The notes beneath the pieces were generated by a model, which saw nothing but the letters and a program-made list of their open reading frames with translations, ran no database searches and was not told where the DNA came from. Made by a program: the position numbers and the translations under genes. Shown here one piece after another: positions 1-5,342 of a stretch of 5,863 nucleotides of DNA. Position 1 is the first letter of the stretch. Each line of letters begins with the position of its first letter. This stretch comes from Bacteroidales bacterium (GTDB lineage Bacteria; Bacteroidota; Bacteroidia; Bacteroidales; VadinHA17): NCBI GenBank assembly GCA_017882245.1, contig JADGPV010000194.1, positions 1 to 5,863 on the forward strand. Direction: 5' to 3'.

Positions 1-62
1 AAAGGAAAAGGTAAAATAGAAAAAGAGCAGCCCCAATCTTTGTTCTAAATGCTCGCTAATAA

Positions 63-88
63 AGAAGTGAAGCCTGCACTTCACTTCT
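63..88. repeat. Perfect 10-bp inverted repeat (hairpin)
   Basis: The arm AGAAGTGAAG (63-72) is the exact reverse complement of CTTCACTTCT (79-88), with a 6-nt loop CCTGCA. Read on the minus strand, the hairpin is followed by TTTATTAG, a weak T tract, so it could act as a poor intrinsic terminator for leftward transcription. On the + strand no T run follows. No minus-strand gene lies to its right within 2 kb, so a terminator role is doubtful and a REP-like palindromic element is an equal possibility. Confidence 0.5.
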
Positions 89-117
89 CAAGAGAACTAC
101 TATAACCCAATCTGAAA

Positions 118-168
118 ACCGGTGATATGCCATTGGAAGGCATACTTTTTGCTTTCTCGCAGGCCGGT
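118..168. repeat. Nested imperfect dyad, possible weak terminator
   Basis: The inner arms TATGCC (126-131) and GGCATA (139-144) flank a 7-nt loop and are followed on the + strand by CTTTTTG, which resembles a weak intrinsic terminator for a gene entering from the left. The outer arms ACCGG (118-122) and CCGGT (164-168) could close a larger stem around it. The stem is short and only moderately GC-rich. It may instead be part of a degenerate palindromic repeat together with the hairpin at 63-88. Confidence 0.3.
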
Positions 169-358
169 CAACACTTAGTTTTATATAGCAAGTTAGGCAA
201 ATACTCTGAAATTCATCTCTGTTCAGTGTCAACCCCAGTCCTGACCCGGGATTAGCATTTCCGGAGGATTCCTCCACTCTTGAATAACGATCAAAAACAT
301 GTGGTATAAAGTCTTCGGGGATTCCGGTACCGTTATGGGAATGAGTGTACGAGAGGAA

Positions 359-386
359 TTTGGTAAGGAGTTAATTACTACCTTTG
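359..386 (+). promoter_or_regulatory. Bacteroidota-type promoter of the peptidase gene
   Basis: TACCTTTG at 379-386 matches the Bacteroidota -7 consensus TAnnTTTG perfectly. TTTG at 359-362 is a candidate -33 element, but the 16-nt spacer is slightly short compared with the usual roughly 17-23. The predicted transcription start is around 391-395, giving a leader of about 35-40 nt before the ATG at 431. Placement this close to a signal-peptide start is what supports the call. There is no experimental evidence. Confidence 0.55.
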
Positions 387-430
387 GAATGATGCCCTGT
401 TTTTTTGAAAACACTATTAAACCATGTTTT

Positions 431-2497
431 ATGAAAAAACTTCCAATCCTGATTATTGCGGTTGTATTTATAACCCTGAATGCCTGCAAAACTGAGACAA
501 AAGAAAAAACAGCTGCCACTGTTATCGATGTCTCTCTCACTGACGCCGAAAAAGCCGGAGGTCTGCTGACGCCGGAAATAATGTGGAAATATGGCCGCAT
601 AGGGTCAGTGGTTCTTTCTCCTGACGGATCAACGGTGCTTTATACTGTAACATACTATGACCTTACGACAGAGGCACGCACTACAAATCTCTATTCAGTG
701 CCATCAGCAGGAGGAAAACCTGTGCAGCTGACAACCGGCGGAGGATCAGGACCCCAATGGATTGACAATGGTACAAAAATTGCCTTCGTGGCCGGCGGAA
801 AGGTCATGACTATGAAGCCGGACGGTTCAGAGAAGAAGGAGATTAGCGGGCTTGAAGATTTTGAGATCCTTTCCTTCTCTCCGGCAGGCGATAAGGTCTA
901 TTTTACCCGCCGCGTCAAGCTCGACCAGACCGCAAATGAAAAATATGGTTTTCCGAATGCGAAGGTCAGGATCATCAGCGACCTGATGTACAGACACTGG
1001 GACACCTGGAGCGACTACTCATACAGCCACCTCTTCATGGCTTCGTTTGACGGTACGGTAATCAGTAACGAAAAGGATCTGATGGATGGACAGAGTTTCG
1101 AGACGCCTGACGCCCCCTATTTCGACGAGACAGAGATCAGCTGGAGCCCTGACGGAAAGTATATAGCTTATACCTGCAAGAGGCTTACGGGAAAAGCCTA
1201 CTCACAAAGTACAAATACAGATATTTTCCTGTATGATGTCACAACCGGGGAAGAAAAAAATATCACTGAGGGCAACATGGGATATGATAAGTACCCCGTA
1301 TTTTCTCCTGATGGATCAATGATCGCCTACTCAAGCATGGAAGAGGACGGGTATGAGTCAGGCCTTGAGAGGCTGTTCGTTTATAACGTGGTTACGGGCG
1401 AAAGAAAATGGATTTCTGAAGGATGGGACTATGACGTTCAGACAATGCAATGGAACGGCAACGGATCAATATGGTTCACCAGTTCGTTCCGCGGAACAAA
1501 ACCGGTATTTAACATTAACCTTGCTGACGGCAAAATAACGAGGGTGACTGAAGGCGATTATGATATGGGACCCCTGCAACTTCAGAACGGGGTGCTGGTC
1601 GCCGGAGTAATGTCGATGTCGAAAGCCACGGAGGTTGCATTTATCAATATGGCTACCGGTGAATTCAAAATGATAACCGATGTCAATGGACCTATCTATG
1701 AGAGCATTAAGATTGGCAAGACAGAAGAGAAGTATATCAAAACCAAGGATAATAAGGATCTGCAGATGTGGGTCATTTATCCTCCCGATTTTGATCCTTC
1801 AAAAAAATACCCTGCCCTTCTGTTTTGTGAAGGAGGACCTCAGTCTGCACTCGATCAGTTCTGGTCGTACCGATGGAATTTCCAGATTATGGCCGCCAAA
1901 GGGTATGTAATATATGCCCCCAACAGGCGTGGTGTTGCAGGATTCGGTCAGGCATGGAAGGAACAGATTTCAGGTGACTATGGCGGCAAAAACATACAGG
2001 ACTATCTGGATGCCACTGATGCAATGGCCAAAGAACCATACGTTGACAAGGACCGCATGGCAGCTGTAGGTGCAAGCTACGGCGGATATTCAGTGTTCTA
2101 CCTTGCCGGTGTCCACGAAAAGAGGTTTAAAGCCTTTGTGGCACATTGCGGCGTTTATAACACCATTTCAGAGTACGGCTCAACTGAGGAATACTGGTAT
2201 GAGAACAAAGACAATGGAGGTGCACCGTGGGATAAACCCCAGCCTCCTGCTTTCAATAAATTTTCACCTCAAACTCTTATTGACAAATGGGATACCCCTA
2301 TCCTCATCATAACCGGCATGAACGACTTTCGAATTCCATATACCCAGAGCATGGAGGCATTCAATTCAGCGCAGCTTCGTGGTGTGCCGAGCAAACTGTT
2401 GATATTTGAGAATGAAACACACTGGGTCACCAAACCTCAGAATGCTGTCATCTGGCAGAAGGAGTTTTTCGAATTCCTGGATACATATCTGAAGTAG
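431..2497 (+). CDS. dpp5: Lipoprotein S9 family peptidase, dipeptidyl peptidase 5 (DPP5) type
   Basis: Serine exopeptidase predicted to release dipeptides from the N-termini of oligopeptides in the cell envelope. The 688-residue product starts with a lipoprotein signal (MKK, hydrophobic run, lipobox LNAC, Cys19), so it is probably membrane-anchored. Residues about 40-430 form a beta-propeller with PD40-type repeats (SPDG at 63-66, SPAG at 150-153, SPDG at 239-242 and 292-295). Residues about 435-688 are the alpha/beta-hydrolase domain: GGPQ at 468-471, nucleophile Ser549 in GASYGG, Asp632 in MNDFR and His664 in ETHW, so the triad is intact. From memory, the segments IISDLMYRHWDTW (181-193) and ISGDYGG, and the overall length, match Porphyromonas gingivalis DPP5. 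The frame stays open upstream to an ATG at 299, but I chose 431 because it gives a proper signal peptide and lies just after a promoter; the longer form would start upstream of that promoter. Family assignment is very sure; DPP5 specificity is inferred. Confidence 0.93.
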   Translation: MKKLPILIIAVVFITLNACKTETKEKTAATVIDVSLTDAEKAGGLLTPEIMWKYGRIGSVVLSPDGSTVLYTVTYYDLTTEARTTNLYSVPSAGGKPVQLTTGGGSGPQWIDNGTKIAFVAGGKVMTMKPDGSEKKEISGLEDFEILSFSPAGDKVYFTRRVKLDQTANEKYGFPNAKVRIISDLMYRHWDTWSDYSYSHLFMASFDGTVISNEKDLMDGQSFETPDAPYFDETEISWSPDGKYIAYTCKRLTGKAYSQSTNTDIFLYDVTTGEEKNITEGNMGYDKYPVFSPDGSMIAYSSMEEDGYESGLERLFVYNVVTGERKWISEGWDYDVQTMQWNGNGSIWFTSSFRGTKPVFNINLADGKITRVTEGDYDMGPLQLQNGVLVAGVMSMSKATEVAFINMATGEFKMITDVNGPIYESIKIGKTEEKYIKTKDNKDLQMWVIYPPDFDPSKKYPALLFCEGGPQSALDQFWSYRWNFQIMAAKGYVIYAPNRRGVAGFGQAWKEQISGDYGGKNIQDYLDATDAMAKEPYVDKDRMAAVGASYGGYSVFYLAGVHEKRFKAFVAHCGVYNTISEYGSTEEYWYENKDNGGAPWDKPQPPAFNKFSPQTLIDKWDTPILIITGMNDFRIPYTQSMEAFNSAQLRGVPSKLLIFENETHWVTKPQNAVIWQKEFFEFLDTYLK

Positions 2498-2514
2498 CGC
2501 AGAGGCGGGTTAGG

Positions 2515-2533
2515 AGGAATAAAATTATTTCCT
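2515..2533. terminator. Weak AT-rich hairpin at the convergent gene junction
   Basis: AGGAA (2515-2519) pairs with TTCCT (2529-2533). With one bulged base the stem can extend by two A-T pairs around an AAAT loop. It lies where the peptidase gene and the minus-strand lactonase gene converge (gap 2498-2524) and overlaps the lactonase stop codon, which is where a bidirectional terminator would be expected. The stem is AT-rich and lacks a clear U tract on either strand, so the assignment is tentative. No better terminator is visible in the gap. Confidence 0.2.
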
Positions 2534-3613
2534 TAAAAACTTCACACATGCCGGAGCATTGGTCTTCAGGCTTGGGATGACCTTATCTGATTTGCCTGTA
2601 TCTATAGAAACAATTGACACCTCATCCGATCTCTCGTTTGCAACAACCAAGAATTTTCCCGAGGGGCTGATAGCAAAACTACGCGGCCAGTTGCCGCTGC
2701 AGCTTTGATGTTTGGGCGATGACAATTTGCCATTAGCACCAACAGCAAATGTTACCAGACTGTTGTGTCCTCTGTTTGAACCGTACAATTTCCTGCCGTT
2801 GGCCGAAAGGTGTAAGTCTGCACAATAACTCGTATCCTGATATCCTTCGGGCAAAGTGCTGACCGTCTGTTTGACATCGGTAGTATCTGACAGGATATTG
2901 AACACTGATATTGTTGAATTCAGCTCATTAATGACAAAGAGATTTACATTTTTTTTATCAATAGCCATGTGCCTCGGTCCGCTGCCTGGTTTGCATTTAA
3001 GGTATGGCACATCTTCTGTCATAAGCCTGCCGATTGTTGTGTCAAGCCTTAACTGGTGAATGCTGTTAAGCCCAAGGTCCGATACATAATAAATCTGTTT
3101 TCTATGATTATAAAGTGTCATATGCGGGTGAGATCTTTCACCGTAGAAGATAACATCTGTAACGCGTTTGGGTATGCCGTCGGGGTTGAGTCTCACAACC
3201 GATACTGACCCGCTGCCGTAGTTGGCCGTTATAAGATATTTGCCGTCGTCTGAAAGAGTAATATGGCATGGACCTCCCCCGCCCTGATTGACGGAGCTTT
3301 CGCGGACAAACTGTTTGCGCTCTTCATCCAGGCGAAGTGTGGTTATGCCACCGCCGGGCGACAGGTTAAACGAATCGACCTCGTTTGCAAAATAAACGAG
3401 ATTGTTTTTCCCGAACGTAAAGTATGAAGGATTGTCTCCCACGGTAAACCCGGATATCATTTCAGCGGAGCCCTTGTCATTAAGAGAGCATAGCATCACA
3501 TCAGTCTTATTTTCAGCTGAATACCCTGATACAAGAAACAAATTATCACTCTTCTGACATGATGATAATATTACTGTCATTGAAATGAGCATGATTTTGA
3601 TGGAGTTTTTCAT
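2525..3613 (-). CDS. Lipoprotein beta-propeller, lactonase (6-phosphogluconolactonase-like) family
   Basis: A 362-residue protein with a lipoprotein signal (MKNSIKIML, hydrophobic run, lipobox LSSC, Cys19), so it is exported and lipid-anchored. The rest is a repeated propeller of the lactonase/YbhE type (PF10282-like), with blades recognisable near residues 61-81, 114-139 (GPCHITLSDDGKYLITANYG), 162-185 (HPHMTLYN), 212-238 (GPRHMAID), 265-289 and 309-334 (WPRSFAISPSGKFLVVANE). Length is close to the family norm. Cytosolic relatives such as E. coli Pgl (YbhE) hydrolyse 6-phosphogluconolactone, but an exported lipoprotein would not meet that substrate, so I do not transfer the function. It may act on another lactone or simply bind a ligand. 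Its ATG shares one base with the stop of the upstream PnuC gene (TAATG), implying translational coupling. The start is secure because of this overlap and the signal peptide. Confidence 0.85.
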   Translation of the reverse strand: MKNSIKIMLISMTVILSSCQKSDNLFLVSGYSAENKTDVMLCSLNDKGSAEMISGFTVGDNPSYFTFGKNNLVYFANEVDSFNLSPGGGITTLRLDEERKQFVRESSVNQGGGGPCHITLSDDGKYLITANYGSGSVSVVRLNPDGIPKRVTDVIFYGERSHPHMTLYNHRKQIYYVSDLGLNSIHQLRLDTTIGRLMTEDVPYLKCKPGSGPRHMAIDKKNVNLFVINELNSTISVFNILSDTTDVKQTVSTLPEGYQDTSYCADLHLSANGRKLYGSNRGHNSLVTFAVGANGKLSSPKHQSCSGNWPRSFAISPSGKFLVVANERSDEVSIVSIDTGKSDKVIPSLKTNAPACVKFLRK

Positions 3614-4263
3614 TAGGCAAATTTATTGGGATTATGAACAATATGGATTTTTCTTTTCCATTCAATGAAACCGTACGTTGCCATGAAGAAAAAAATGACA
3701 TATTGAATTGAGACAAGCATTACACCCCTCATGGCATACATTGCAACGCTCATGATGTTGATCAGTATCCACAAAATCCAGTTCTCGAGCTTCAGCCTGG
3801 CGAGCAACAGGGAAGCGACTATACTCATGACTGCAATCATTGCGTCAGTGTAAACAAATGTAGCCCGTTCCGGGAAAAGATCGGGGAGCCACGTATTGAT
3901 ATGTTTCATTACTGTCCCGAGAGCTATTGCCCCGGCTATGATCACTGACAGCCATATCACTCTCTGGTTATGAGTAAGGAGGGTGACAGGCTTCTTCTCA
4001 CCGCTTTCATCGCGACGCCAGTTATACCATCCGTAGAGTGCGTTGCAGAAGAAGAATAACTGCAGTGCCATTGCGGAATATAGATTTACCTGGTAGAATA
4101 ATACAAAAAAGAGAACCGCATTGACAAGTGCAAAAAGCCAGGTCAGGATATTACTCCTTGCTGCAAACCACACTGCCGCCAGTCCGGTCAGCGTGGCCAG
4201 CAGCTCAAGAAGGCTCATGCGGTAACCGAGGGCTTCGAAAAGGATGTTGTCAATGTCGAACAT
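3613..4263 (-). CDS. pnuC: PnuC-family vitamin transporter (nicotinamide riboside or thiamine)
   Basis: A 216-residue, strongly hydrophobic inner-membrane protein of the PnuC family, which moves vitamin precursors by facilitated diffusion with metabolic trapping by a cytosolic kinase. Family features seen: a first half with W32, N38, W42, N48 and the aromatic signature YGWYNW (77-82), a charged loop at 83-91, and a second half with TDA (139-141), LENWILWILIN (159-169) and YGFIEW (197-202), consistent with the internal repeat and about seven helices. Nicotinamide riboside is the classic substrate, but Bacteroidota also have thiamine-carrying members (PnuT). No thiamine pyrophosphokinase gene or TPP riboswitch is visible here, so the substrate is open. 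It lies 70 nt downstream of miaA and overlaps the next gene by one base. No Shine-Dalgarno precedes the ATG; Met16 (codon at 4218-4216) is an alternative start. Confidence 0.88.
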   Translation of the reverse strand: MFDIDNILFEALGYRMSLLELLATLTGLAAVWFAARSNILTWLFALVNAVLFFVLFYQVNLYSAMALQLFFFCNALYGWYNWRRDESGEKKPVTLLTHNQRVIWLSVIIAGAIALGTVMKHINTWLPDLFPERATFVYTDAMIAVMSIVASLLLARLKLENWILWILINIMSVAMYAMRGVMLVSIQYVIFFFMATYGFIEWKRKIHIVHNPNKFA

Positions 4264-4265
4264 AT

Positions 4266-4328
4266 GGTCTGAAGGTCTAAAGTTTGAAGGTCTGAAATTT
4301 TGTCTTTTTACTTTTGTCTTTTATCTTT
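4266..4328. repeat. Short direct repeats filling the miaA-pnuC spacer
   Basis: On the + strand, an approximately 8-nt unit GGTCTGAA is repeated: GGTCTGAA (4266-4273), GGTCTAAA (4274-4281), a 7-nt variant GTTTGAA (4282-4288), and GGTCTGAA (4289-4296). Next to it, the 11-mer TTTTGTCTTTT occurs twice, at 4298-4308 and 4312-4322 (period 14). Together they occupy nearly the whole 70-nt gap, ending 2 nt before the PnuC start codon. In the transcribed (minus) direction this gives a purine-rich A/G stretch and then CTTCAGACC-type units. The RNA shows no riboswitch fold and no -7 promoter element. It looks like slippage-prone simple sequence, although a leader role is possible. Confidence 0.7.
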
Positions 4329-4333
4329 ACCCA

Positions 4334-5263
4334 CTACCCTGCGCCTTTAGCCATTTCAATCACCAGGTCAGCTTTCTCCTCATCCGACAGCCTCCCGTCA
4401 ATCCAGTTAATAGTTATGCCCCGGCGTTCCATACCCCTGAACCAGGTCATCTGCCGCTTCGCAAAGCGATGGATCTCAACCTCAAGCTTCTGAGCCATCT
4501 CCTCATAGCTCATTTTGTTCAGCAAATATAATGTAACATACTTATATTCAAGGCCGTAATATATAAGGTCGTCGGGATGGATCCCGGCTGCAATGAGCCT
4601 CTGCACCTCCTCAATCATCCCTCCCTCCAGTCTCTCCCTTAACCTCAGTGTTATCCGTTCACGTCTTGTCTCCCGGTCAAAGAAAATTCCGGTGACAAGC
4701 GGATTGGTGACCGGAAAAGGTTTGTCATCAAATGGGTGTTGAATACAGTAATCTTCTATCTCGATCGCTCTGACCGCTCGTTTGACAGTGTCAACATCTG
4801 TTTTGTTATGCAGGTTTTTATACTGTCCAAGTATACCTGTAAGCTCTTCAAGCGACCTGTCTGAGAGTGCAGAGCGCAGTTCCGTGTTAACCGGCACCTG
4901 TATCATCCTGTACCCGCTCACGATGCTGTCAACATACATCCCTGAGCCTCCGCAAACTACCGGAAAACATCCGCGCTGATGCATATCACTGCAGACATTG
5001 AGGAAATCACGCTGGTATTCATACACATTGTACCTGTAGCCGGCATCAACAATGTCAATAAGATGAGAAGGGATGCTTCTGCCGTCGACAATATAGTCAC
5101 TCAGGTCTTTCCCCGTGCCGATATCCATCCCACGGTAGACCTGCCTTGAATCAGCACTGATGACCTCACCTCCCAGTTTCGCCGCCACAAGCGCTGCAAG
5201 GCGCGTCTTGCCAGTGGCCGTAGGACCGGTGACCACAATGATATCATGTATTGTCTCATTCAT
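4334..5263 (-). CDS. miaA: tRNA dimethylallyltransferase, GTGKD subtype
   Basis: Transfers the dimethylallyl group of DMAPP to N6 of adenosine 37 in tRNAs reading codons that begin with U (i6A37), which stabilises codon-anticodon pairing; cytosolic. The 309 residues fit the usual length. Motifs in order: P-loop-like GPTATGKT (13-20), ADSRQVYRGMDIGTGK (37-52) with the predicted catalytic Asp38, HLIDI (67-71), YQRDF (83-87), GGSGMY (105-110, Ser107 where Thr is common), and HRFAKRQMTWFRG (265-277). It differs from the classic form in GTGKD instead of GTAKP, PSH instead of PHH at 65-67, and GLEYKYV (237-243) where GYRQ/E is usual. From memory this is the pattern of one of two MiaA paralogues in Bacteroides. 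It is first in the minus-strand cluster. A possible -7 element, TATCTTTA, lies only 7 nt upstream of the start, which would leave almost no leader. Confidence 0.95.
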   Translation of the reverse strand: MNETIHDIIVVTGPTATGKTRLAALVAAKLGGEVISADSRQVYRGMDIGTGKDLSDYIVDGRSIPSHLIDIVDAGYRYNVYEYQRDFLNVCSDMHQRGCFPVVCGGSGMYVDSIVSGYRMIQVPVNTELRSALSDRSLEELTGILGQYKNLHNKTDVDTVKRAVRAIEIEDYCIQHPFDDKPFPVTNPLVTGIFFDRETRRERITLRLRERLEGGMIEEVQRLIAAGIHPDDLIYYGLEYKYVTLYLLNKMSYEEMAQKLEVEIHRFAKRQMTWFRGMERRGITINWIDGRLSDEEKADLVIEMAKGAG

Positions 5264-5342
5264 CAGAAATTAAAGATAGCCGAAATGAGGTCACGGTATA
5301 GCAATTTTACTTAATTTAGCCGCTCATATCCTCAAAGGAGAA
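5264..5342. promoter_or_regulatory. Divergent intergenic promoter region (miaA / Yip1-like gene)
   Basis: This 79-bp gap must hold start signals for both directions unless transcription comes from elsewhere. For the minus strand, TATCTTTA (5278-5271) matches TAnnTTTG at all but the last base, with a TTG at 5304-5302 at a 23-nt spacing. The predicted start falls within a few bases of the miaA ATG, so the message would be nearly leaderless. For the + strand, TAATTTAG (5312-5319) has one mismatch to TAnnTTTG, and no convincing -33 element is seen. Both are weak matches in AT-rich DNA. Confidence 0.3.
5334..5340 (+). promoter_or_regulatory. Shine-Dalgarno-like AAAGGAG before the Yip1-like gene
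   Basis: AAAGGAG ends only 2 nt before the ATG at 5343. The match to the anti-Shine-Dalgarno sequence is good but the spacing is unusually tight, and Bacteroidota rarely depend on this element. No alternative ATG fits: the frame upstream has none before a stop at 5286, and the next in-frame Met is residue 55, inside the first membrane segment. The element supports the start without proving its use. Confidence 0.4.

Larger units (their letters stand above)
1..358. other. Gene-free left flank with small dyad symmetries
   Basis: I find no credible gene here on either strand. The minus-strand open frames give low-complexity translations with no recognisable family and no supporting start signal. 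What can be seen: a perfect 10-bp inverted repeat at 63-88, a nested pair of inverted repeats at 118-168, and a 13-nt palindrome at 263-275 (GGAGGA-T-TCCTCC). Any gene to the left has already ended or lies outside the window. The stretch may be intergenic DNA or the decayed remains of a dispersed repeat; the sequence alone does not decide. Confidence 0.6.

Noticed and set aside
56..277. Minus-strand open frame of 73 codons as a real protein
   Set aside because: No recognisable domain, no start signal, and it runs over the hairpins. The translation looks like read-through of non-coding, possibly repeat-derived DNA.
229..600. Minus-strand open frame of 123 codons overlapping the peptidase 5' end
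   Set aside because: It runs antisense through the peptidase signal peptide and promoter, with no known family or start context. It is best explained as a shadow frame.
1353..2312. Several 60-80 codon open frames inside the peptidase gene on both strands
   Set aside because: All are alternate-frame shadows of a well-supported peptidase with an intact catalytic triad.
2856..3059. Plus-strand 67-codon frame inside the lactonase gene
   Set aside because: Antisense shadow of a clear propeller coding sequence; no signals of its own.
4264..4333. TPP riboswitch upstream of the PnuC-family gene
   Set aside because: No conserved thi-box core or pairing arms on the transcribed strand, and the 70-nt spacer is too short and too repetitive.
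4264..4333. CRISPR-like array in the repeat spacer
   Set aside because: Units are 7-14 nt, directly abutting and without unique spacers; this is simple tandem repetition.
4244..4531. Plus-strand 95-codon frame across the pnuC start, spacer and miaA end
   Set aside because: Crosses two supported gene ends and the repeat tract; composition follows the repeats, with no domain.
4782..4979. Plus-strand 65-codon frame inside miaA
   Set aside because: Antisense shadow of miaA.
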